The translations under genes and the position numbers were made by a program. This document shows, in pieces, positions 1 to 7,384 of a DNA stretch of 58,152 nucleotides; within the stretch, counting starts at the first letter, position 1; every line of letters starts with the position of its first letter. The notes beneath the pieces are model-generated. The model made no database searches and was not told the origin of the DNA. It was given only the letters and a program-made list of their open reading frames with translations. Source of the stretch: Microcaldota archaeon. Lineage in GTDB: Archaea; Micrarchaeota; Micrarchaeia; Micrarchaeales; Micrarchaeaceae. The stretch covers positions 1-58,152 of the forward strand of contig JAKATK010000009.1 in NCBI GenBank assembly GCA_021827995.1, read 5' to 3'.

Positions 1-265
1 CAGTAGTCTGGCCGAATGTTATGCCTATACCGTTGGCAGTGTATATGGGGTTCCTGCAGACGAAGCCCGCCTGTGCTATGCACGCCTGCGGCGCCAAATT
101 CGAGCCGTTGAAGACTCCGAGTTCGAAGAGCGCTGCGAGCACAACCGCTATGATCAGGATGGCCCAGCCGTAGGTCATCAGATACTCCATCGCGGACTGC
201 GCTTTACGCACGACTGCAGTCTTTGACCTGTAATTGCGAACCTGCGAAGTCCCAATCATAATCAT
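1..265 (-). CDS. Class III signal-peptide (pilin-like) surface protein, 5' part only
   Basis: This reading frame starts at ATG 265 (or ATG 259) and runs off the left window edge, so only about 88 residues are visible. After a short basic leader it shows the class III signal-peptide pattern (AQSAMEYLM followed by a hydrophobic stretch), which prepilin peptidases of the FlaK/PibD type recognise. The protein should be processed at the membrane and assembled or anchored at the cell surface. Sixty-six residues from the cleavage region onward are identical to the surface protein starting at 43531, while the DNA differs at many third positions. A TATA-like box sits about 20-28 bp upstream of the start, which fits a leaderless mRNA. 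The C-terminal domains and the function cannot be judged from this part. Confidence 0.8.
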   Translation of the reverse strand, partial: MIMIGTSQVRNYRSKTAVVRKAQSAMEYLMTYGWAILIIAVVLAALFELGVFNGSNLAPQACIAQAGFVCRNPIYTANGIGITFGQTT

Positions 266-285
266 GATGGAACTTGGGATGCGAG

Positions 286-293
286 TTTATAAA
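286..293 (-). promoter_or_regulatory. TATA box of the pilin-like gene
   Basis: TTTATAAA lies 21-28 bp upstream of ATG 265 on the minus strand. This is the spacing expected for an archaeal promoter whose transcript starts at or very near the start codon. Confidence 0.5.
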
Positions 294-455
294 TGTTATT
301 TGGATGGTACGTCATGCGCCGACAACTGCATTGCGTAGCGTGCTGCGAATAACGCGTGTGTAGCGGCACCAACCGAGCGAGAAAGGCTATGGGCCGTGAA
401 CTGGCCGGCAATGATAAGGCTTAAAGCGCCTAACCGCCAAATGGCTAGCGATGGG

Positions 456-1370
456 ATGGCGAAAAGAATGGCGCACCAATCGAAGCTGGCCGCCTTCCTC
501 AGGCTGACCAGGGCAGAGCACAGTCTCATGCTGGCAGTTGCGGTGATTGCCGCGGAGCTCGAGACGCTGTCCACGCTCGGCGTCCCTGCCCCTAGTGCAT
601 ACGTGGTCGCGCTTAGCTTAATAACACCGATAGCGATAAGCATGGCCTCGTTCGCGATAAACGACTACTTCGACGTCGAGGCCGACCGGGCCAACGGTTT
701 CCTTGACAGGCCGCTGGTATCTGGTGCTCTGGGCAGGCGGACTGCCCTCTACACGACCCTCATAGGCATGGTGATAGGCGTGGCCGCCAGCGCCCTGATA
801 AACGCGTATGCGCTGCTGATCGCGCTGGTGTTCGCGGTCCTGGCAGTGCTATACAGCGCCAGGCTGAAGCGGATGCTGCTCGTCGGCAACGTGTACATAG
901 CCCTCTCCATGGTCATAGCGTTCGTATACGGCGACTTCGTGGTATCTGGCACGCTGGCGCAGAACATAGTGGTGATATCGCTAGTGATATTCCTGAGCGG
1001 CCTGGCAAGGGAGATACACGGCATGATGCGCGACAGCGACGGTGACGTCAAGGCTAGGCGCGTCAGGGGCGTAGTGCAGTACATGGGCATGCGCACGTCT
1101 GCATTCGTGGCCTTCGCGCTCTATGCGGAAGCTGTCGCGATAAGCATATTCGCGTTCTTCGAGTACGCGCCATTCATGTACAACCCATACTATCTGGCAC
1201 CGATAGCTGCCGCTGACGTGCTCCTGATGTACGTGGCGCTCGGCTTCATCACAAAGCGCAGCAGGGGTTTCTACTTGCTGGCCAGGAACATGAGCCTAGG
1301 CGCCATGTCACTGGCGCTCCTGGCGTACCTGATCGCGCCGCTCACCTACGCCGCTGCGCACCTACTATGA
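456..1370 (+). CDS. UbiA-family prenyltransferase (DGGGP-synthase-like)
   Basis: This integral membrane prenyltransferase carries both aspartate-rich motifs of the UbiA family: NDYFDVEADRAN in the first half and a DxxxD motif (RDSDGDVKARR) in the second. They bind Mg2+-diphosphate of the polyprenyl donor. About eight hydrophobic segments surround them. In archaea the closest roles are digeranylgeranylglyceryl phosphate synthase, which makes membrane ether lipid, or quinone or heme-side-chain prenylation. The TRAEHSLM start of the first helix is typical of the lipid branch, so DGGGP synthase is the first guess. I chose ATG 456 because it gives the usual short N-terminus and follows a TATA-like TTAAAG at about 420; ATG 396, 441 and 468 are alternatives. 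The gene converges with the DUF92 gene, whose stop lies 2 bp away. Confidence 0.82.
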   Translation: MAKRMAHQSKLAAFLRLTRAEHSLMLAVAVIAAELETLSTLGVPAPSAYVVALSLITPIAISMASFAINDYFDVEADRANGFLDRPLVSGALGRRTALYTTLIGMVIGVAASALINAYALLIALVFAVLAVLYSARLKRMLLVGNVYIALSMVIAFVYGDFVVSGTLAQNIVVISLVIFLSGLAREIHGMMRDSDGDVKARRVRGVVQYMGMRTSAFVAFALYAEAVAISIFAFFEYAPFMYNPYYLAPIAAADVLLMYVALGFITKRSRGFYLLARNMSLGAMSLALLAYLIAPLTYAAAHLL

Positions 1371-1371
1371 G

Positions 1372-2061
1372 TCAGTGCATGCCGATGAGCAGCAGTATCA
1401 GCACGCTAGCTGCCGCGCCTGCAACGCTGCACACGAAGTTCGAGGTGTACTTGTTGCCTATGCCGCGCTCCTCGTAGTAGCCCAGCACCGAGTCGACCAG
1501 TGTGCCTATGAAGCCTGACAGAAGCACAGCGAGGAATACGTACGGCCCGCCAATCTTCCAGGAGCCTACGAAAGCGAACGCGGCCAGAGCTATGAGCGCT
1601 GACCCAAGCAGACCGGCAGCGAGCCCCAGCCAGGTCACGCCGCCGGACACGCCGCGCTTGACCTTCCTGAGCGTGAAGATCATCCTGGGCATGCCGTCGA
1701 GCACGCCCAGCTCGCTGCCGAACTTGTCCGCGGTTATCGCAGCCACGCTGGCGATGAAGCCGACCGCGGAGAGCGTCATCATCGGCGCGCTGCCCAGGTA
1801 GCCAGAAACAAAGAAGGCTGCTGCCATTATGAGCGGCCCTGCGCCGTTGGCCATGACATTATACATGCCGCGCGTCGGCTGGTAGAGTCCCATCGCCTTC
1901 TTCTTGTCTATGCCGATCCAGGTGACTGCAGCCGAAAGGGCCAGGAAGTAGAGCATGAGCAGTACGAAGAGCAGACTCAGGCTGCCCCCCAGAGCCAGCA
2001 GGCCCAGCGCCAGGAATAGCGAGGCGGCTAGGCCCTTGTTGTCAAGCGTGAGGAACGGCAT
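1372..2061 (-). CDS. DUF92/TIGR00297 integral membrane protein
   Basis: This 229-residue protein has about six membrane segments and the conserved blocks of the DUF92 (TMEM19/VTE6-like) family: a YNVMANG block, a TADKFGSELG block, VKRGVSGGVTWLG, and a C-terminal GTLVDSVLG with an ERGIGNKYTSNFV-type end. Plant members act as phytyl-phosphate kinases in prenol salvage, and archaeal members are uncharacterised. A role in polyprenyl-phosphate metabolism is therefore an inference. It would fit the convergent UbiA-family neighbour, which consumes polyprenyl diphosphates. Length and motif order match full-length family members. Confidence 0.75.
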   Translation of the reverse strand: MPFLTLDNKGLAASLFLALGLLALGGSLSLLFVLLMLYFLALSAAVTWIGIDKKKAMGLYQPTRGMYNVMANGAGPLIMAAAFFVSGYLGSAPMMTLSAVGFIASVAAITADKFGSELGVLDGMPRMIFTLRKVKRGVSGGVTWLGLAAGLLGSALIALAAFAFVGSWKIGGPYVFLAVLLSGFIGTLVDSVLGYYEERGIGNKYTSNFVCSVAGAAASVLILLLIGMH

Positions 2062-2073
2062 GCGACTGCATCC

Positions 2074-2352
2074 TTATGGCCGCAGCAGTTGAAGAGCGAT
2101 TGCGGCTGCAGAAGTTTGTGAGCATGCCAATATAAGGCTTTTCGTGGTTCTGACAGCGGGACATGAGTCCACAATCTTCCTTGCACCCAGTATGGTCAGC
2201 ATGTTGTCTTGGTCGTTGTGGTGCACCACAGCCGCCCTCTTTATCCCTGTGGCCTCCAGAGATGCGATTGGGTTGGTACCGCGCTCCAGTAAGGTGAGAG
2301 CGTTTTCGCAAATGAGGCCATTGTAAACGGCTTCGTCCTTTGTAATGAGCAC
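2074..2352 (-). CDS. Small hypothetical protein
   Basis: A 92-codon frame opens with GTG 2352 and stops 12 bp before the DUF92 start on the same strand. Its composition looks protein-like (balanced charges, no long low-complexity runs), with a short central RAAVVHHNDQDN stretch and three cysteines. I recognise no domain. It may be a decayed gene or a small leader gene of the DUF92 unit, and no clear TATA box or ribosome site supports its start. Overlapping frames on both strands look less protein-like. Confidence 0.3.
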   Translation of the reverse strand: MLITKDEAVYNGLICENALTLLERGTNPIASLEATGIKRAAVVHHNDQDNMLTILGARKIVDSCPAVRTTKSLILACSQTSAAAIALQLLRP

Positions 2353-2550
2353 GCAGTCAACCCCAATCTCATCTATTTTGCACCACGTGTTTTCCTATAC
2401 TGCGGTAGCCAAAAATTATAGTGTGCCACCTTTTATCCTGGATATAAGTAGCTGTGCGGCTTCGCCCTTGGCTAGGGAGGTGTCAGCTGCCGCATTTACT
2501 GTCAGTTGTACAGTCGACGCGCCGGCATCAACAGAAACCAGATTAGTAAC

Positions 2551-2560
2551 TTTTAAATAT
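2551..2560 (+). promoter_or_regulatory. TATA box of the Ntn-hydrolase gene
   Basis: TTTTAAATAT lies 33-42 bp upstream of ATG 2593. The predicted transcript start near 2580 would exclude ATG 2566 as start codon and leaves a short leader containing GGTGG just ahead of ATG 2593. Confidence 0.6.
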
Positions 2561-2592
2561 GTATTATGCACAACCGTGCAACTACTGGTGGC

Positions 2593-3486
2593 ATGACAGT
2601 AGTAGCAACTATACCGTACAAGGGCGGGGTAGTAATCACTGCGGACAGCCGTGGCACAATGGCGCCGCCGCTCCCAGTGGTAGTCTTTTACTGGGACAGG
2701 ATGAAAAAGATGTACGTGACTAGGAATCGCAGCGACATGGTGATCACGATTCAGGGCGGCGCCGAGATAGCGGATGCGGCCGCGCACACGCTGATGAAAT
2801 CCGAGGGGCTGCTCAAGGATTACTGCGCTGAAACAAACAAGCGGAAGAAGGCCGCCATGCTCAAGGAGCTTGAGCGCAGGCTGGCGGACTCTACGAAGGA
2901 CTGCCGCGCCATACCGTTCATAGGCAACATATCCTCGGCACTGCTCGTTGCCTTAAGGCTGGATGACGGCACCATAAAGACTTTCGAGGTCGAGGTGGAG
3001 CCTGCCAAGAACGTGTTCACCGAGCCGAAGGCCAAGCTCACCTCAACCGACTGGATGCCGATAGCGGACGGACTAGATGGGGCGCCGCAGGATTACCTGC
3101 TGGACCTGGCTGAAACCATGTACGTGCACAGCAAGATGCAGCTGCCTGACGCTCTGACCATCGCGTTCCTACTGCAGGACAGGTATGCGGAGGAACACTA
3201 CGTGCTGCGCTGGCATGGCGCCAAGATCATGGGCGCCGGCGGCCCTATGGTGCTACACGTGATGAGCAGTGACGGAAGGGACCTCGACATGGTCGTCAGC
3301 AAGGCGGAGCGCAAGAGCCTCGAGAACAGGTCTTATGGTGAGCTCAGGGACTACTTCGAGGCGAGAGCCGCGCAGAAGCTCAAGCAACTGGAAGCAGAGG
3401 GCGAGACCGAGCCAGCCAGGGCTCTGCTGCGCAAGGACGGCGCTACAGCACAGAAGCGCACTGGCAAGAATGCAGTTACTGGTTAA
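2593..3486 (+). CDS. Divergent proteasome-like Ntn hydrolase (Met-Thr start)
   Basis: The 297-residue product begins Met-Thr, so methionine removal would expose Thr1 directly, as in HslV and Anbu, rather than after a propeptide as in archaeal proteasome beta subunits. The first 21 residues align without gaps to the beta-subunit start: Thr1, GGVVITAD with Asp17, then Ser18-Arg19 and Thr21. A lysine pair in the RMKKMYV segment (Lys37/Lys38) sits where catalytic Lys33 is expected, after a proline-rich insertion of about five residues. Beyond residue 220 there is a charged, helical, Lys/Arg/Glu-rich tail not seen in proteasome subunits. A short GGTGG ribosome site precedes ATG 2593. The next gene starts 6 bp downstream and encodes a membrane protein, so the two probably act together. 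Protease, peptide ligase (connectase-like) or amidase activity are all possible; only the fold family is well supported. Confidence 0.7.
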   Translation: MTVVATIPYKGGVVITADSRGTMAPPLPVVVFYWDRMKKMYVTRNRSDMVITIQGGAEIADAAAHTLMKSEGLLKDYCAETNKRKKAAMLKELERRLADSTKDCRAIPFIGNISSALLVALRLDDGTIKTFEVEVEPAKNVFTEPKAKLTSTDWMPIADGLDGAPQDYLLDLAETMYVHSKMQLPDALTIAFLLQDRYAEEHYVLRWHGAKIMGAGGPMVLHVMSSDGRDLDMVVSKAERKSLENRSYGELRDYFEARAAQKLKQLEAEGETEPARALLRKDGATAQKRTGKNAVTG

Positions 3487-3491
3487 TCTGA

Positions 3492-4049
3492 TTGGTGAAA
3501 CGCGTGGCTACTGCTACCGCACACAGGAACGCAGAAATGGTGGCGCAGGTCGTTGCCAGGCACGGCACGGAGCACTATGATTACGCTGTGATGATGCGCG
3601 GCCGCGACTCCAAGCACATTGGTCTGGATGGCTCCGAAACCAAAATTAGGGATGAGGCAGCCGCGGTCAGGGATGCATATGCGGAGCATGACGGCCTGCT
3701 CAAGCGGTCCATCGACAGGTCGCTGAGGGCTGCAAACACGCTCGGCAAGCTAGCGATGGATGTGGGCTGGCCGATCGCGGTTGCTGGCGCGATAGCTGGC
3801 GTGGCGACTGTGGTCGCGACAGGGGGCGTCGGGACCTTCGCGATGGGTTTGCTGCTAGGCGCGGCGGCAACGCCCAACCTTGCAATGCCGATTGCAGTTA
3901 CGAGCATCGGATTCAATCTGTGGGTCGGCGGGGTGTGGACGTCGTTCATCGCATCGAAGCTGCACTGGCTCGCGATTAGGAGGTCCGAGACGCACGGGAT
4001 GGCGAGCAACGAGTTCAGCGATCCAGAGCGCGTGGCACTGCGGCACTAG
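3492..4049 (+). CDS. Hypothetical two-helix membrane protein paired with the Ntn hydrolase
   Basis: A 185-residue protein starts at TTG 3492 or GTG 3495, a few bases after the Ntn hydrolase stop, so the two genes are very probably co-transcribed. Residues 1-85 are charged and helical. Two long Gly/Ala/Val-rich hydrophobic segments follow (about residues 90-120 and 125-150), and then a basic tail. I recognise no domain. A membrane anchor or substrate-recruiting partner for the hydrolase is a plausible inference from position only. Confidence 0.5.
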   Translation: MVKRVATATAHRNAEMVAQVVARHGTEHYDYAVMMRGRDSKHIGLDGSETKIRDEAAAVRDAYAEHDGLLKRSIDRSLRAANTLGKLAMDVGWPIAVAGAIAGVATVVATGGVGTFAMGLLLGAAATPNLAMPIAVTSIGFNLWVGGVWTSFIASKLHWLAIRRSETHGMASNEFSDPERVALRH

Positions 4050-4810
4050 GTAGGCTGGATTTGGAGTCGTGCCTAGATGCACACATAGGTTTCTTGCCTG
4101 TTCTCCAGAAGTAGCGCATTGCTGCCTTTCGTGGCGATGTGCTGCGGCGTAGAGCCGATGGTGCAACCGGTATCGGCGGCCTGGTTTAACCGGAGCGTGC
4201 ACATATGCGGCGCAGGCGGTGGACCATTGGGCCGGGCCTGCATGGCAGGCAACAGCCGTTTTGTTGCCATGTTGGCTGTACCTTTGGCCAAGCAGTGCAG
4301 AGTGAAGTTTGAGTGAACGGCGTTCTATACCTGCGCTGATTGTATCTCATGCCTATCTAGGCGCAGGTGCAGCTCTGGTTCTGCAATGGCGCGGACGGCA
4401 GGAGCAGTTTAATCTATACGAGAACAGCACACTCTGCAGCATGCAGGCCGGATTGGCGCGTTGTACGTACGTATAATTTATTCGCGAAAGCGTGCCGCGG
4501 CCCACCAGGGTCAGCCCAGTCTAGTTTCGGCTGCCAAGCTCGGGCTTGCCTGTGCAGCGCTACTGGCCCATGTAGTTGCGTAGCTGCGGTAAACCGTATA
4601 TGCGGTCGTTAGAGCAATTGGTTCAGCCTTGTTGAAGATTTTTGGTTGTCCGGCGGCGCCGGGCTCCTGGATGGCTGGCGCTATGATTGCGCCGATTGCT
4701 GTATTACTACAGGTGCGGCGGCGAGGACAAAGGAGGTGACCACGCCTTTTCATGACGCGACATGGCGCAGCGCGTTTGAAAGACAGGCGCCAGCAATCCG
4801 GATGCGCTGC
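4050..4810. other. About 760 bp without a supported gene
   Basis: Short frames on both strands here look like chance openings. One minus-strand frame (4073-4291) has a faint ankyrin-like stretch that I do not trust. CCTGCGC at 4330-4336 pairs with GCGCAGG at 4361-4367, giving a 7-bp inverted repeat with a 24-nt spacer. Near 4654 there is a GC-rich CCGGCG/CGCCGG hairpin. No tRNA or other RNA is recognisable. The stretch lies beside the ftsY duplicate and may be decayed accessory DNA. Confidence 0.5.
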
Positions 4811-5329
4811 TCACGCGCCCATTGGCAGCACGGCGTCGATGACGAACTCGGGACTGAACGGCACCATAGCGTCGTAGCCCTCGCCCACGCCGAAGAATAG
4901 CACAGGTATGCCGGTCACTGCGGCTATCGATATGGCGTTGCCGCCCCTCGCGTCGCAGTCCAGCTTCGTCAGCACTATGCCGTCTATCCTTATGTGCCTT
5001 GAGAGCTCTGCGACCTGGTCGGCTATGACACCGCCCGCCGTGCTCTCCCCCACGAATATCGTTATGTCCGGCTTCGCGACCCTGACGATCTTCTGCATCT
5101 CGCTTATCAGGTTCTTGTTGGTCTCCTGCCTGCCGGCGCTGTCGATGAGAACGACCTGCAGGCCGCGCGCCTTCGCGTAGGCTATCGCGTCGAAAGCTAC
5201 GCTGGCCGGGTCCGCGCCGTACCTGCTCTTGACTACCGGAACGCCGATCCTGTTCGCGTGGTACTCGGTCTGCTCTATCGCCGCTGCCCTGAAGGTGTCG
5301 CTCGCAGATATGACGCACGCGATGCCCAT
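4811..5329 (-). pseudogene. Truncated duplicate of ftsY (3' half)
   Basis: The sequence from 4824 to 5329 matches the 3' half of the intact ftsY at 7407-7912, with one difference that I found (4838 versus 7421). The open frame reproduces FtsY residues from MGIACVISAS (about 186) through DTFRAA, DSAGR, TKLD and the end of the G domain. It then ends in PMGA instead of the native PKNNKAT. The P-loop (GPNGTGKT) and the whole N domain are missing, so it cannot bind GTP normally. It begins 5 bp past the stop codon of the DUF4143 ATPase gene. It could be translated from its internal ATG 5329, but it is best read as a remnant of recombination. Confidence 0.85.
4824..5329. repeat. 506-bp direct repeat, copy 1 (ftsY 3' half)
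   Basis: It matches 7407-7912 in the same orientation at a constant offset of 2583 bp. The two copies bracket the ATPase gene and the broken transposase. Confidence 0.9.
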
Positions 5330-5334
5330 GTCCG

Positions 5335-6594
5335 CTACCCGCCCAACAGCCATTTCCACAGCGGCAACAGCCTTATCTTCCTGCCTTTTTCACTTATGGC
5401 CCCCTCCTGTTCCCATGTCAGAACAAGTAGCTCGTCGCAATGCAGACTTGCGGCAGCGGCAACAAGCGGATTGATCTCACGGGAACGGTTATCATCGTTC
5501 AGCTCGTATGTCGCCTGCATCAGCAATCTGATTCTGTTGCCCTCCTTTATCGCAAAGTCCACCTCCCCAGACGTATTGTTTACGTAATAGATCTCGAGAA
5601 GCGGGGAGCTGTTTCTCCTTCGCAGGAGCTCGAGGAATGTGACGTTTTCGATAAGCTTGCCTGTATCATCGGCGAACCTGTAGGCCTTTGACAGACCGGT
5701 ATCGGCCAGGTATACCTTTTTCGGCCACGATGCGCGCTCGTGCGCCTTCTCGGAGAATCTTGCGAGGAAGAAGAAACTCACGGTGTCATTCAGCTTTTCA
5801 AGGTAGTCATAGATTGTGTTATTGGAAACTTTTATGCCTAAGCTTTTCGCCTTTTTGAATACCGAATTTGATGATATCTCTTTTGAAAAGTTCTGCATTA
5901 TGCTCTCTTGTATGTACCTTGCGAGCTGCATATTTTTTATGTTGTGCCTTTCTATGAAATCCCTGAAAAGTATCAGGTCGGAATATTCCTTTAGTATCTT
6001 CGTCTTTTCGAGACCCAGGACGACCTCAGGAAAGCCGCCGAGGTCCATATATTCAAGAAGCGCGTTCTTTATTATCGCCTCGCCGTCCCTTGTAAGGTGC
6101 TCGGTGCTTACCTTCTTGGCCCTTAAGAACTCCCTGAAGCTGAACGGAAGCATGATATATGAGAGTGTCCTGCCGCGCAGCTGGGTCGCTATCTCCTGGG
6201 ACAGCATCTTTGATGAAGATCCAGTGACGAAAATCCTGTACTGCTTCAGATCGCTGAGTTCCCTTACCGCGATGTCCCACCCACTGATGTTCTGCACCTC
6301 GTCGAGCAGCAGCACCTTCGGCGCTATGCCGTATTCCTCGATATATATCCTTATGATATCCCTTATCTCCCCGTATGCTATGTTGCGCAGCCTCGAATCC
6401 TCAAAGTTAAGGTATAGCGGGCGTTGCATCTCCCTCTCCAACTGAAAGAAATAATAGCTCTTTCCGGCCCTTCTGGGACCTATAAGTGATATTATGAAGC
6501 TAGTATCCAAAGGCACGCGAAGCTCCCGATCCATAAGCTGCGGCCTGAAGGACTTATGCTCATTCAGGTAGTCTATGATATCTAGCCTGTTCAT
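5335..6594 (-). CDS. AAA ATPase with DUF4143-type C-terminal domain
   Basis: The protein of about 419 residues has an AAA_14 ATPase core: Walker A GPRRAGKS near residue 40, Walker B VLLLDEVQ near 100, and sensor-like FVTGSSSKML. A C-terminal DUF4143 domain follows, with the KVYLADTGLSKAYR segment and a nuclease-like GEVDFAIKEGNRI block. Such proteins are widespread in archaea and bacteria, are often horizontally acquired and lack a firm function. I chose ATG 6594 because GGGTG precedes it; ATG 6615 is an alternative. The gene is markedly AT-richer than its surroundings, with an AT-rich promoter at about 6616-6660. It sits between two direct copies of the ftsY 3' half, so it is probably foreign. 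Confidence 0.8.
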   Translation of the reverse strand: MNRLDIIDYLNEHKSFRPQLMDRELRVPLDTSFIISLIGPRRAGKSYYFFQLEREMQRPLYLNFEDSRLRNIAYGEIRDIIRIYIEEYGIAPKVLLLDEVQNISGWDIAVRELSDLKQYRIFVTGSSSKMLSQEIATQLRGRTLSYIMLPFSFREFLRAKKVSTEHLTRDGEAIIKNALLEYMDLGGFPEVVLGLEKTKILKEYSDLILFRDFIERHNIKNMQLARYIQESIMQNFSKEISSNSVFKKAKSLGIKVSNNTIYDYLEKLNDTVSFFFLARFSEKAHERASWPKKVYLADTGLSKAYRFADDTGKLIENVTFLELLRRRNSSPLLEIYYVNNTSGEVDFAIKEGNRIRLLMQATYELNDDNRSREINPLVAAAASLHCDELLVLTWEQEGAISEKGRKIRLLPLWKWLLGG

Positions 6595-6661
6595 GGAAGC
6601 ACCCGGTAAATCCATTATATTATACTTTATTGTAGAGTATATATCTATATGTATTTACTTT

Positions 6662-7229
6662 TTAATAGAGAAAATAATGCGCAGTTTGTGCGGTATCCGT
6701 GATTCTGAATCCAACGGCGCGGCCGGCTTCATCAATGTTGCGCAGGAGTTTGACGCTGTGGAGTAGGCCGGTGGTGGTGCATATCTGGCACAGCACCGGC
6801 TTTTTACGCCCGTGCGCCGACACGCATTTCTCGTCTGCGGCCATGGGCTTGGGCCGAGGCAGCTCCTCCATCGTCGCGGTCAAGACCCCCATCGCCTTCA
6901 TCCCGCATAAATGCACCGTCCTACAGATTGTCGATTCCGATGTCAGCGTACCGATTTTGCCTATCGCCTTTCGTACCCCACGGGTCAGGGCCGTCAAGAT
7001 ACTCGTCGGCTGCGAACCTCTTTACCTCGTCGGCAATCTGCGCCCCGTATTTTACGCCTTTGATTCCGTCTACAAAGGGCCTTTTACAGTCACGGCACTG
7101 GTGCTGCGTTACGTCGAAGGTCTCGACCCCGCCCAAAGTCCTCACGGAGCGCTTGTATCTGCTCTTGTCCATTATATCGACAGTACCACAGGTCGGACAA
7201 CTGGTCGCCAGTCTGGGTTCTATCGCCAA
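6662..7229 (-). pseudogene. Broken transposase with N-terminal zinc ribbon
   Basis: Two overlapping minus-strand frames make up one damaged gene. The first (from 7229) encodes a zinc ribbon, CPTCG followed by CRDCKRPF, and then helical sequence to about DEYL near 7000. The reading then continues in another frame with GVRKAIGKIGTLTSESTICR, PMAADEKCVSAHGR and an ICTTTGLLHSVKL block, which looks like the first Asp region of a DDE transposase. The frame stops at 6662 well before the expected later catalytic residues. The gene therefore carries one frameshift and a C-terminal truncation. The family is uncertain; zinc-ribbon DDE transposases of the IS1595/ISNCY style are candidates. Confidence 0.6.
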
Positions 7230-7230
7230 A

Positions 7231-7270
7231 TTAGCATCCGACGTAAACGCATAAGTTTACGTCGCGCTAA
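7231..7270. repeat. Inverted repeat beside the broken transposase
   Basis: GACGTAAAC (7240-7248) and GTTTACGTC (7255-7263) form a perfect 9-bp inverted repeat with a 6-nt loop. TTAGC and GCTAA extend it outside small gaps. It lies immediately upstream of the transposase start and may be an element end or an operator. Confidence 0.5.
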
Positions 7271-7384
7271 TTGATGAAAGACTCGCCCTGATTAAAGCCG
7301 GATGGGTACTACACAATTATAGACGGCAACCATGTTTAGATTGGAAAGTCAAGTTTAAAGGCTGCTGGCGTCCTCGGGCCTAGA

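Noticed and set aside
4073-4291. Small minus-strand frame with an ankyrin-like stretch
   Set aside because: Only one faint repeat-like segment (GSTPQHIATKGSN) is present, with no second repeat and no promoter or ribosome site.
4330-4367. CCTGCGC/GCGCAGG inverted repeat as an RNA gene
   Set aside because: The stem is short with a 24-nt spacer, and no promoter or further structure supports a stable RNA.
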